A DNA stretch of 25,378 nucleotides from Flavobacteriales bacterium. GTDB taxonomy: Bacteria > Bacteroidota > Bacteroidia > Flavobacteriales_F > PHOS-HE28. The notes beneath the pieces are model-generated. The model saw only the letters and a list, made by a program, of their open reading frames with translations, was not told the origin of the DNA and did not search any database. Numbering within the stretch: the stretch's first letter is position 1; every line of letters begins with the position of its first letter. Positions 16,991-24,683 of this stretch are shown here, piece by piece. Both the position numbers and the translations under genes were made by a program. The stretch covers positions 1-25,378 of the forward strand of contig JADJDP010000037.1 in assembly GCA_016702645.1 (NCBI GenBank), written 5' to 3'.

Positions 16991-19276
16991 CTAGCGCACA
17001 TCGATCTCATCCAAGAACAACCACGCTGGTTCGCCCGCTCCGGGATGACCCTCTGGGATGTTGCCGGGGTGCTTCACCACGATGCGCACATAACGCGCCT
17101 TGCCGGTTTTCTCCACCCCGAATGCGACTCGCCCCGTCTTTGTTTTCTGTGTGATGGCCGTACGAGGTGAAGTTCTTTCCATCGCTGCTCACCAGGAACT
17201 CGACCACGTCCGGCATATGGATCCAACTGTACGTCTCGTTGAGCGCACCGATGCCCACATAGCTGATCTCCTGCTCGCTGCCCAGATCCATGGTAATGGT
17301 GACGCCCTTGCGCCAGCCCAGCCATTCGGTGTTCACGCGCTTCTCTTGCGCGGTGATGCCATCAACAAGGGTGAAAGCGCCGCCTTCGTTGTAGCGCTCG
17401 TGGGGCTGTTCGCTCAAGGTGATCTTCTGGGCTGTGGCTTTGTTGAAGGCGAGTGAAAGACGTGTAACCGGGAACTTTTTCCGGACTTGCCCATCCAGCG
17501 TATCCACCATGCACACTTGCATCGAAGTCGAACTCGGCTGGTCTGTCAAAGCCCGTGGACGAAGTTCATCGGCCACGGACGTCCAGTTACCGTCGTCGGT
17601 CCATTTCATTGAGAGCGGCGCACCTTTCACAGGTGGTATGAAGTTGACCTTGACCATTCCAGGAAAGTGGCCTTGCTCGAGCCTTAGTCGCACTTGGTAC
17701 AAGCTCTTGCTGGCGTTCACCTTCATCCCCTCCAACCTCAAGAACTCTGCCTCCAACCGCCGAATGAAGTCCGCCTCATCGCGCTTCTCCTTCGGTATCC
17801 ACAACACTTCGGCCAGCGCAAGCATGCGCGGCACCGCCATGTACTCCACGTGCTCGGGCGTGAGGATGTATTCCGTCCACACGTTGCCTTGGGCACCGAG
17901 GATGTACTTGTGCTGATCGGGCTTCAACTCCACCGGGATAGGCTCATAGCTGTATACCTTCTGCACGGTGGTATAGCCACCAATGGCCAGTGGTTCGTTG
18001 GCGGGATCACCTTGGTAATGGTCGAAGTAGCAATGGCTTCCCGGGCTCATCACCACGTTGTGCTTCAGCTTGGCGGCTGCTACGCCACCCTCGGTTCCGC
18101 GCCAGCTCATCACGGCTGCGTTCGGCGCGAGGCCGCCTTCGAGGATCTCGTCCCAGCCGATGATCTTCCGGCCTTTGCTGTTCACGAATTTCTCGATCCG
18201 CTGGATGAAGTAGCTCTGCAGCTCGTGTTCGTCCTTCAAGTCGTGCGCTTTCTTCCGCGCCTGGCATTTGCTGCAGGCCTTCCAGCTTTCCTTGGGGCAT
18301 TCGTCCCCGCCGATGTGGATCAGTTCGCTCGGGAAGAGTTCCATCACTTCAGCAAGAACGCCTTCCAGCATGGCGAAGGTGCTGTCGTTCCCGGCACAGA
18401 ACACTTCCTCGAAAACGCCCCAGCCTTTGTTCACTTCGTAGGGGCCTCCGGTGCAACCAAGTTCGGGATAGGAAGCCAGCGCTGCCAATGCATGCCCCGG
18501 CATCTCGATCTCGGGCACCACGGTGATGTGCCCGCGGCAGCGTACTCCACCACTTCACGGATCTGGTCCTGCGTGTAGAAGCCGCCGTAGGGGATACTGT
18601 CGTACTCGCGCCGACTGTACGGCCCGATCTGGCTGCCCGAGCGCCATGCTCCAACTTCGGTGAGCTTCGGGTATTTCTTGATCTCGATCCGCCAGCCCTG
18701 ATCGTCCGTGAGGTGCCAGTGGAAGCTGTTCATCTTGTACCGCGCCAGCAGGTCGATGTACTTCTTCACGAACTCCACGGGGAAGAAGTGGCGGCAGACA
18801 TCCAAGTGCATGCCCCGCCAGGCAAAGCGCGGATGGTCTGTGATGGTGAGGCTGGGGACGGCCGTCTCTTGGCCCTTGGGTGGTAGCAACTCGATCAGCG
18901 TTTGGATCCCGTGGAAGAGCCCGGCCCGGTCGGCACCGCGCAGGTCGATGCGCTCTGGCGTAACGACCAACTTGTAACCTTCATTGGGAAGGGACTTATC
19001 GCTCGTTACGGTCAGTGCGATCACGGGACCTTCCACCGTGCGTTGGGGCAAGAGCATGGGGGCTTCGGGGAGCAGCGCGGCCAAGGCGTCCCGCAGGTAG
19101 GAACCTTCGGGCTTCAGTTCCTTGCTATCGATAAGGATGCTCACTGCGCTGGTCACCGGGAAGTAGCCCTGGCCCATGGTCATTTGGGCCGGACGTGGTA
19201 TGAGGGTGGGTTCGGGCGGAGTTTGGGCCGTGGCGCAGGATGCCAGAGCCAGAAGGAGCGGGAGGAGGGCACGCAT
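16991..19276 (-). CDS. GH20 beta-N-acetylhexosaminidase lipoprotein, two frameshifts
   Basis: The enzyme removes terminal N-acetylhexosamine from chitin, peptidoglycan-derived or glycoprotein sugars. The N-terminus RALLPLLLALASCATAQ carries a lipobox (LASC), so it is likely a lipoprotein. A GH20b domain precedes the catalytic TIM barrel: RFAWRGMHLDVCRHFFPVEF, NSFHWHLTDDQGWRIEIKKY, VPEIEMPGHALAALASYPEL, and the catalytic Asp-Glu pair in ELIHIGGDECPKESW, then KIIGWDEILEGGLAPNAAVM and YILGAQGNVWTEYI. The C-terminal part contains a chitobiase-like beta domain and a discoidin-like domain ending YVRIVVK ... WLFLDEIDVR. Frameshifts are at about 18535 (between EYAAAG and PEIEMPGH) and about 17165. 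Total is about 762 residues, normal for this architecture. Confidence 0.92.
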
Positions 19277-19329
19277 GGGGTGTAAAGGTGGGAATGGAGG
19301 TCTCTGACCGGGTCAGCATTCACCTATCC

Positions 19330-19361
19330 TTTGGCTACTCCAACCCAAAAGCCCATATTTG
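19330..19361 (+). promoter_or_regulatory. rpsP promoter (-33 and -7)
   Basis: TTTG at 19330-19333 and CATATTTG at 19354-19361 are separated by 20 bp, matching the Bacteroidota pattern TTTG-N19-21-TAnnTTTG with one mismatch. The 37-bp leader to the rpsP ATG is A-rich near the start. Confidence 0.55.
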
Positions 19362-19398
19362 CGCCCCCAATTCAGGGGAATCAAACACAAACCGCGAC

Positions 19399-19974
19399 AT
19401 GCCAACTCGCATCCGCCTTCAGAGAAAAGGCAAGAAAGGCCGGCCCTACTACCACTTGGTGGTGGCCGATTCCCGCGCCCCGCGCGACGGGAAGTACATC
19501 GAGAGGATCGGTGCCTATGATCCCAACCAGAATCCCGCGTTCATTGAGATCAACAACGAAAAGGCACTGGAGTGGCTCCAAAAAGGAGCATCCCCCAGTG
19601 ATACCTGCCGTGCGATCCTGAGCTACACGGGCATCGTGTACAAGAACCACCTCGCTGGTGGGGTGAAGAAAGGAGCGTTCACCCAAGAGGAGGCCGATCG
19701 CCGCTTCGATGTGTGGTTGAACGAGAAGAACGCCAAGATCGAAGCGAAGCGCTCCAACCTGGAGGCCGGAAAGACGGACGCCGAGAAGGCCCGCATCGCC
19801 GCCGAGGTGAAGAAGAGCAACGACAAAGCCGCCGCCCTCAGTGCAAAACTGGCCGCTGCTAGCGCCGCTGAAGCTGCTGCAAAGGCTCCTGCTGTTGAGG
19901 AAGCGCCTGCCGAGGCTGAAGCTCCTGCCGCTGACGCACCTGCTGCCGAGAGCGAGGCTCCTGCCGCTGAGTAA
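19399..19974 (+). CDS. rpsP: 30S ribosomal protein S16 with long Ala/Glu/Pro tail
   Basis: The protein binds 16S rRNA in the 30S subunit. Its first 80 residues are canonical: MPTRIRLQRKGKKGRPYYHL, VVADSRAPRDGKYIERIGAY, DPNQNPAFIEINNEKALEWL. After about residue 85 there is a lysine-rich helical stretch (NEKNAKIEAKRSNLEAGKTD) and then a low-complexity tail of Ala, Glu and Pro, giving 191 residues against 80-90 in most bacteria. Extended S16 tails are known in Bacteroidota. No rimM or trmD follows, unlike the usual operon in many phyla; the gene appears to be alone with its own promoter and terminator. Confidence 0.97.
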   Translation: MPTRIRLQRKGKKGRPYYHLVVADSRAPRDGKYIERIGAYDPNQNPAFIEINNEKALEWLQKGASPSDTCRAILSYTGIVYKNHLAGGVKKGAFTQEEADRRFDVWLNEKNAKIEAKRSNLEAGKTDAEKARIAAEVKKSNDKAAALSAKLAAASAAEAAAKAPAVEEAPAEAEAPAADAPAAESEAPAAE

Positions 19975-19992
19975 GCTGAACACAACTGATAT

Positions 19993-20026
19993 GAAGCCCT
20001 GCGAGCGATCGCGGGGCTTCTTCGTT
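19993..20026 (+). terminator. rpsP terminator hairpin
   Basis: GAAGCCCTGCGA and TCGCGGGGCTTC form a 12-bp stem with one T-G wobble around a GCGA tetraloop, followed by TTCGTT. It begins 18 bp after the rpsP stop. The T-run is short. Confidence 0.75.
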
Positions 20027-20033
20027 CCAGGCT

Positions 20034-20111
20034 CATCCACGGATGGCACAGTAGGACACAGATAGCTCATCAGAGCATTTCATCTACGCTCATCCGTGCC
20101 ATCTGTGGATG
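20034..20111. repeat. Imperfect inverted repeat between rpsP and YdeI-like gene
   Basis: CATCCACGGATGGCAC (20034-20049) and GTGCCATCTGTGGATG (20096-20111) are reverse complements at 15 of 16 positions, 46 bp apart. The inner region also contains short relatives such as ACAGATAGCTCATC and CATCTACGCTCATCCG. I recall similar CATCCGTGCCATCTGTGG strings as dispersed intergenic repeats. It ends just before the 3' end of the minus-strand gene. Confidence 0.7.
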
Positions 20112-20114
20112 TAC

Positions 20115-20640
20115 TCACTTGGATCTCTTCGTGGGCTTGGCGTTGGGTCCTTGCCCCACTTGGAAGTAGCCCGACTCGAAGCGGCGCAATAGCTCGGCGA
20201 TCCGCTTGGCGCGGGTAGGTGCCGTCTTCGCACTGCCGACCCAGTAGCACATGCTGCGCTTCATGCCGGGCTTCAATTGGTCCCAAGCCGCCTTCATCTC
20301 CGGGATGAAGTCGAATGTCTCAGCTAGTTCTTCAGGAATGTCGATGCGGTCAGGCTCAGGGTCCAGCCAGAGTTCGATGGTCACCATGTCGCCCGGCCTC
20401 TTGATCCCCGCCTTCTTGCGTAGATCGCCACCCATGACGATGATGTGGTAGCCGCTCTTGGTGGGCATGAGCGCGCGGTCCGCAGCCACGCCGTTGATCA
20501 GGGGTTTTCACACGCACGTCGCCGCGCTTGCCGAAGAGTTCCTTCACGTCGTGCGGGAATTCCACGTAGCTCCACGCGAAGCGGCCGGTCATGCGCTCCA
20601 TGGGGGCGGAGAATTTCCAAGTCTGTTTGGGCTTCTTCAT
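20115..20640 (-). CDS. DUF1905/YdeI-like protein, one frameshift
   Basis: Joined frames give about 175 residues. The N-terminal DUF1905 part reads KPKQTWKFSAPMERMTGRFA, YVEFPHDVKELFGKRGDVRV, then after an indel near 20503 LINGVAADRALMPTKSGYHI, MGGDLRKKAGIKRPGDMVTI. The C-terminal part, IPEELAETFDFIPEMKAAWD, QLKPGMKRSMCYWVGSAKTA, TRAKRIAELLRRF, is the YdeI/OmpD-associated helical domain. Its biological role is unclear; some relatives are linked to bacteriocin protection. Start ATG 20640 is preferred; MTVMKKP from 20649 is possible. The reading frame stays open upstream through the CATG array but that extension looks like repeat-derived translation. Confidence 0.8.
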
Positions 20641-20646
20641 TACTGT

Positions 20647-20698
20647 CATGTGCTCATGCGACCATGTGTACATGAGCACATGCCCACATGGTGACATG
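20647..20698. repeat. Seven-copy CATG array with strict 8-bp spacing
   Basis: CATG occurs at 20647, 20655, 20663, 20671, 20679, 20687 and 20695, each followed by a variable 4-base spacer (TGCT, CGAC, TGTA, AGCA, CCCA, GTGA). CATGTGCTCATG and CATGAGCACATG within it are exact reverse complements. The array fills the gap between the SUI1-type gene stop (20701) and the YdeI-like gene start. Confidence 0.9.
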
Positions 20699-20700
20699 TT

Positions 20701-21024
20701 CTATCCTCCTGCTTTCTTGGCCTTGTAACCCTTCTCCGTGAGATAAGCCAGCACCTTGTCGCGGTGGTCTCCTTGCAGCAGGATCACACCATCCTTGCTA
20801 TTGCCGCCCACGCCGCATTTGCTCTTCAGCGCGCGGCCGAGGTCATCGAGGTCGGCCTCCTTGCCCACGAAGCCCACGATACGCGTGACCTCCTTGTTTC
20901 CCTTCAAACGGTCCAAGTGGATGCGCAGGTCCTGCTGGCCGGGTGCAGCGGTCGGTTGTCCAGTTCCTTTCGGACCGCTCGAATAGACCAGCTCGCCGAA
21001 GGAGGTGAGAGTGCGCTTCTTCAT
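20701..21024 (-). CDS. yciH: SUI1/YciH family translation factor homolog
   Basis: An intact gene of 107 residues. The C-terminal SUI1 fold is clear: LRIHLDRLKGNKEVTRIVGF, EADLDDLGRALKSKCGVGGN, SKDGVILLQGDHRDKVLAYL, TEKGYKAKKAGG. The N-terminus KKRTLTSFGELVYSSG is the usual YciH lead-in. These proteins are bacterial homologs of eukaryotic eIF1 and are thought to influence start-codon fidelity; the bacterial role is not settled. The ATG at 21024 is supported by alignment to the family start; the longer open frame to 21306 overlaps the divergent gene and is rejected. TACTTTTC lies 7 bp upstream. Confidence 0.9.
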   Translation of the reverse strand: MKKRTLTSFGELVYSSGPKGTGQPTAAPGQQDLRIHLDRLKGNKEVTRIVGFVGKEADLDDLGRALKSKCGVGGNSKDGVILLQGDHRDKVLAYLTEKGYKAKKAGG

Positions 21025-21031
21025 GACCGCC

Positions 21032-21039
21032 GAAAAGTA
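21032..21039 (-). promoter_or_regulatory. Candidate -7 element for yciH
   Basis: On the minus strand TACTTTTC lies 7 bp before the ATG, one base off TAnnTTTG. The intergenic gap to the divergent gene is only 46 bp. Confidence 0.35.
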
Positions 21040-21070
21040 GCGTGTCGCGCGTGGTTGCGACCTTGTGCCA

Positions 21071-22213
21071 ATGGAGCTTGTTGGTCGTATCGAGACCAGG
21101 CCGGTCGAAGGGGCAAGGGATCTCGATCTCTTCGTCAAGCTGCCGTTCCGGTTACCCGAACAACGTCCGAACAGGGTGCCACCGCTGCTCACGGACGAGC
21201 GCGAGTTCCATGACCCCAAGAAGAACCCGCAGCTCACGCAGTGCGATGTGCAACGCTGGGTCGCTTGGCGCGATGGGAAGGTCGTGGGCCGGATCATGGG
21301 CATCATCCAAAAGAGCTACAATGCGGCGCACGGCGAACGCACTGCGCGGTTCTACAATTTGGATTGTGTTCGTGATGCGGATGTCGTGCATGCGCTCATC
21401 GGAGCGACGGAGCAGTGGGCGAGGAGCAAGGGAATGGATCGTATGATCGGCCCCTTCGGCTTCAGCGATAAGGACCCACAAGGCTTGCAGATCGAAGGTT
21501 CTGAGCACCTCCCGGTGATCGCCACACCCATCAATCCGGATTGGCTTCCGCCGATGGTCGAAGCCTGTGGATACACGGGCTACGAGGACATGGTGAGCTA
21601 CCGTATGGACATCCCGCTGCGCCTGCCCGAGGTGTACCACGCCATCGGCGAGCGTTGCCTCCGGAACCATGGACTGCATCGCGTTCCGCTTCGGACCAAG
21701 GGTGAGTTGAGGCCTTGGGTGGTGCCCGTGCTGCGGCTGGTCAACGCTACCTACGGCGACCTGCTCGGCTTCGCGCCGATGAGCGAGGCGGAGATGCGCG
21801 CGCTGGCGAAGAAGTACATGTTCATCCTCGAACCGCAACTGGTACACCTGATCGCTGACGAGCAGAACGAACCTGTGGCCTTCGTTATCGCCAGCCCGGA
21901 CATGAGCGAAGGGTTGCAGCACGCGAACGGCAAACTGTTTCCCTTCGGGTTCCTGCACATCCTGCGCGCCTTGAGGCGATCCAAGCAGCTCGATCTGGCG
22001 CGGTGCGTCCGGACCTTCAGGAAGAGGTCTGACCGCTGCACTCGGCGTATCGCTTTTGATGCCGCCCGCCAACGCGGGTTCACGCACCTGGACAGCCACT
22101 TGGTGATGGAACGGAACACCCGCATGCGAGGCGAACTGGAACGTCTGGGTGCCGCGGTGTGGAAGCGATACCGGGTGTACCAGCGAGATCTGGATGGGAT
22201 CACAGCGAGGTAA
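21071..22213 (+). CDS. YghO-like GNAT-fold protein, short compensated frameshift
   Basis: The frame is open for 380 residues. Segments such as FVKLPFRLPEQRPNRVPPLL, DEREFHDPKKNPQL, DVQRWVAWRDGKVVGRIMGI and MIGPFGFSDKDPQGLQIEGS match YghO-type proteins of about 380 residues, a two-domain GNAT-like family of unknown substrate. The C-terminus RGFTHLDSHLVMERNTRMRG, ELERLGAAVWKRYRVYQRDL is well conserved. Between about 22000 and 22060 the translation (ARCVRTFRKRSDRCTRRIAF) looks wrong, while the next frame reads GAVRPDLQ and GLTAALGVSL, the expected cofactor-binding strand; so a pair of opposite indels preserves the outer frame. The start is ATG 21071; GTG 21065 is possible. Confidence 0.78.
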   Translation: MELVGRIETRPVEGARDLDLFVKLPFRLPEQRPNRVPPLLTDEREFHDPKKNPQLTQCDVQRWVAWRDGKVVGRIMGIIQKSYNAAHGERTARFYNLDCVRDADVVHALIGATEQWARSKGMDRMIGPFGFSDKDPQGLQIEGSEHLPVIATPINPDWLPPMVEACGYTGYEDMVSYRMDIPLRLPEVYHAIGERCLRNHGLHRVPLRTKGELRPWVVPVLRLVNATYGDLLGFAPMSEAEMRALAKKYMFILEPQLVHLIADEQNEPVAFVIASPDMSEGLQHANGKLFPFGFLHILRALRRSKQLDLARCVRTFRKRSDRCTRRIAFDAARQRGFTHLDSHLVMERNTRMRGELERLGAAVWKRYRVYQRDLDGITAR

Positions 22214-22223
22214 CGCAGCTGCG

Positions 22224-22250
22224 GATCTGCCACACAGCTCGTGGCGGATC
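22224..22250. terminator. Candidate bidirectional terminator hairpin
   Basis: GATCTGCCAC and GTGGCGGATC form a 10-bp stem with one wobble and a 7-nt loop in the 50-bp gap between two convergent genes. There is no T-run on either side. Confidence 0.4.
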
Positions 22251-22263
22251 TCTCGATCCGATG

Positions 22264-23238
22264 TCAGAACCGGTAATGCAGCCCCAACGACGTCACGTTC
22301 TCGCGGGTGAGTCCGTCGGGCCGCACTTCGCGTGCGATCACCGGCGCACCGAACGAACCTTCCAATGCCCAACGGTCCGCCAGCTTGAAACGCAGGTCCA
22401 TGGTCACGTTCAGCGTAAGACCTTGGGATCCAGTAAGCGTGATGCGTTCCGGTTCGTTCGGACCGCGCACCGCATCGTTCAGGCGCGTGTCGTTCGCCAC
22501 ATGATAAATGGCGAGCAAGCCGGGTTGTAAGGAGAGCCTTCCGCAACCGTATGCGTATTGAGCGCGCAACACCAGGTCCCCCGAACGGCGCAAGCCACGG
22601 GATTCGAAGTAGCCTCCGACCGCTGGATCATTGAACCACGCCGAACGCGTGAACTGGTTCTCGTTGTTCTGCACCAGCACATGCTGGTACGCAATGGCCG
22701 CGATGTAACGCTTGTAGCGGTAGTTGATGCCGAGGATCAGATCCGTGGTACCGAGGCCGGTCTGGTAAGGCATTGGTAATGGGCGCTCGTCCATCTCCAT
22801 GGTCGCACTGGGGACGCTCGCCGTTGTTGATCCCGTGGGCAGGCGGAAGCCAAGAGCCCCGCTGAAGCTCCGATCGGTCTCGTTGATGAACGCATGCGAT
22901 GTGGTCACGAAGAGATCGCCGACACCATTGTTGCTCCCCAAGTCGCCCTGCGCGTTGATGTACGAGGTCTTCAGTTGCAGGCTCCAATTCTTCGCGAAGC
23001 CGATGTTGATCTCCGGGTTGATCTGCGTGATGACGGTACCCTGTTCGCCATTGGCATAGCTGAAACCTAGGCGCGCGTTGTGGCGGTAGACGGTCTGGTC
23101 GGGAACGCTATCCTGCCAGAGCTGCAATTGGCCAACCGGGCCTGCCGTGCACGCACCGGCATCGCTGCAACCTTGGGCTTGGGATCTGGAGTGCGCCAAT
23201 AGTGCGATCGCGATGAGGAGGACGGTGCGAAGCTGCAT
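22264..23238 (-). CDS. Outer-membrane beta-barrel protein
   Basis: An intact gene of 324 residues. A signal peptide (LRTVLLIAIALLAHSRSQAQ) is followed by a Cys-containing segment, GCSDAGACTAGP, with three nearby Cys/acidic positions. The rest is a series of alternating amphipathic strands such as NARLGFSYANGEQGTVITQI, NPEINIGFAKNWSLQLKTSY, SFSGALGFRLPTGSTTAS, RYIAAIAYQHVLVQNNENQF and a last strand VTSLGLHYRF ending in Phe, the usual signature for BAM-assembled barrels. Substrate is unknown; it resembles uncharacterised transporter-like porins. Confidence 0.8.
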   Translation of the reverse strand: MQLRTVLLIAIALLAHSRSQAQGCSDAGACTAGPVGQLQLWQDSVPDQTVYRHNARLGFSYANGEQGTVITQINPEINIGFAKNWSLQLKTSYINAQGDLGSNNGVGDLFVTTSHAFINETDRSFSGALGFRLPTGSTTASVPSATMEMDERPLPMPYQTGLGTTDLILGINYRYKRYIAAIAYQHVLVQNNENQFTRSAWFNDPAVGGYFESRGLRRSGDLVLRAQYAYGCGRLSLQPGLLAIYHVANDTRLNDAVRGPNEPERITLTGSQGLTLNVTMDLRFKLADRWALEGSFGAPVIAREVRPDGLTRENVTSLGLHYRF

Positions 23239-23323
23239 GGGATGGATCTGCGGTGCTGGTTAACGATGAAAGTGGCTCAGTAGTACCTGCGGTCGTTCGT
23301 CCTGTCACATCCTGACGTCAAGC

Positions 23324-23331
23324 TACTTTTG
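23324..23331 (+). promoter_or_regulatory. -7 promoter element for the aminotransferase gene
   Basis: TACTTTTG matches TAnnTTTG exactly, 19 bp before the ATG at 23351. No clear -33 TTTG at the expected distance. Confidence 0.5.
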
Positions 23332-23350
23332 GCCCTTCAATCAGGAAACC

Positions 23351-24556
23351 ATGCCAGGCACTGAACTGTTCGGCGAAGAAGAGAAGAAGGAAGTCATGGA
23401 CGTCCTCAACACGGGCGTGCTCTTCCGGTACAACCACGATGCGGCGCGGAAGGGCCATTGGAAAGCGAAGGACTTCGAGGCGGAGATCGCGAAGTTCACC
23501 GGCGCGAAGCATGCGTTGGCGGTGAGCAGTGGAAGCACGGCTGTCAGTTCGATGCTGGCTGCGTGTGGTGTCGGTTACGGCGATCATGTGATCGTTCCGC
23601 CCTTCACATTCGTGGCTACGATCGAGGCAGTGCTCTTCGCGGGCGCGATACCGGTCTTCGCCGAGATCGATGAGACACTGTGCTTGAGCGCAGAAGGAAT
23701 TCGCGCAGCGATCACACCGAAGACGAAAGCGGTCCTGCTCGTCCACATGTGCGGCGCCTCGGCCGATCTCGACGGCATCATGGCCGTGTGCAAGGAGAAG
23801 AACGTCATGCTCATCGAGGACACCGCCCAGGCGCTGGGCGCCACCTACAAGGGCAAGCACCTCGGCCTCTTCGGCAAGATGGGCAGCTTCAGCTTCGACT
23901 TCTTCAAGATCAACACCTGCGGCGAAGGCGGCGTCATCATCACCAACGATGAGCAGCTGATCAAGACCGCCGAGTACCTCAGCGACCACGGCCACAGCCA
24001 CGAGGGCGACAACCGCGGCATGGAACCCCACCCGATCATGGGCACCAACTACCGCATCGGCGAGATCAACGCCGCCATCGGTCTGGCGCAGGCCCGCAAG
24101 CTGCCCTACATCATCAGCCAGCAGCGCAAGCACAAGGCGATCATCCAAGCGCGCCTCTCGAAGATCTCCGGCCTGTCCTTCCGCAAGCAATGCGACGATG
24201 CCGGCGACAGCGCCACCTTCTTCCACCTGCTCTTCCCCAGCGAGGTCACGGCGCGCGCGGCGCACAAGGCCATGGGCGAAGCGGGCGTGGGCGGCGGCTA
24301 CTGGTACGACAACATGTACCACTACATCAAGCAGTGGCACCAGGTGAAGGAGCTGAGCATGCCCTTCCGCATGGTGGCGCACGAGCTCGGCCTGCCGCAG
24401 GACCTGAAGACCATGACCTTCCCGAAGAGCGATGCCGTGCTCAGCCGCCTCATCAGCTTCAACATCCGCGTGACGTGGACCGAAGCGGAACTGGATGCCT
24501 ACCTGGACAAGGTGGAAGGGGCGGTGAGGAAGGTGATGGAGGGGGTTACCGCGTAG
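23351..24556 (+). CDS. DegT/DnrJ/EryC1/StrS aminotransferase, KdnA-like
   Basis: An intact gene of 401 residues for a PLP-dependent sugar aminotransferase. The start PGTELFGEEEKKEVMDVLNT, then GVLFRYN, resembles KdnA, which makes 8-amino-3,8-dideoxy-manno-octulosonate, a Kdo variant for lipid A. Other motifs are HALAVSSGSTAVSSMLAACG, IVPPFTFVATIEAVLFAGAI, VLLVHMCGASADLDGIMAV, MLIEDTAQALGATYKGKHLG and the PLP lysine in FSFDFFKINTCGEGGVIITN, followed by DHGHSHEG and NYRIGEINAAIGLAQ. No kdnB dehydrogenase is nearby in the window, so the KdnA role is only a suggestion. The first 450 bases use mixed third positions, whereas after about 23800 almost all codons end in C or G, a sharp change in a single intact gene. 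Confidence 0.85.
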   Translation: MPGTELFGEEEKKEVMDVLNTGVLFRYNHDAARKGHWKAKDFEAEIAKFTGAKHALAVSSGSTAVSSMLAACGVGYGDHVIVPPFTFVATIEAVLFAGAIPVFAEIDETLCLSAEGIRAAITPKTKAVLLVHMCGASADLDGIMAVCKEKNVMLIEDTAQALGATYKGKHLGLFGKMGSFSFDFFKINTCGEGGVIITNDEQLIKTAEYLSDHGHSHEGDNRGMEPHPIMGTNYRIGEINAAIGLAQARKLPYIISQQRKHKAIIQARLSKISGLSFRKQCDDAGDSATFFHLLFPSEVTARAAHKAMGEAGVGGGYWYDNMYHYIKQWHQVKELSMPFRMVAHELGLPQDLKTMTFPKSDAVLSRLISFNIRVTWTEAELDAYLDKVEGAVRKVMEGVTA

Positions 24557-24565
24557 GTGCCCGCC

Positions 24566-24584
24566 CTGAGCGGAGTCGAACGGT
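24566..24584. repeat. REP-like motif
   Basis: CCTGAGCGGAGTCGAACGG is a variant of the dispersed CCCTGAGCGGAGTCGAAGGG motif and is related to the element at 4688-4758. It lies 9 bp after the aminotransferase stop. Confidence 0.5.
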
Positions 24585-24637
24585 GGGCGTGTCGGCTCGA
24601 AGACTCGCCGTCGCGCTTTCCGCTTGTACTCCTCGCA

Positions 24638-24655
24638 CCCGGCTTCCGAGCCGGG
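24638..24655. terminator. GC-rich hairpin between convergent genes
   Basis: CCCGGCT and AGCCGGG pair over 7 bp around TCCG, in the 127-bp gap between convergent genes. There is no T-run, so a role in termination is uncertain. Confidence 0.35.
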
Positions 24656-24683
24656 GTCGCTGTGGGGTACCCGCTCCAATCGC

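Noticed and set aside
20641..20697. N-terminal extension of the YdeI-like protein through the CATG array
   Set aside because: The extra residues come only from the octamer repeat and do not belong to the DUF1905 domain.
23318..24679. 453-codon minus-strand ORF opposite the aminotransferase
   Set aside because: Long antisense frames arise from GC-rich third positions; its translation is low-complexity (V, A, H, E, D) while the plus strand encodes a canonical PLP enzyme.
24590..24683. Possible tRNA-like folding around GGCTTCCGAGCC
   Set aside because: Only one stem is convincing; no acceptor, anticodon or T-arm arrangement could be found.
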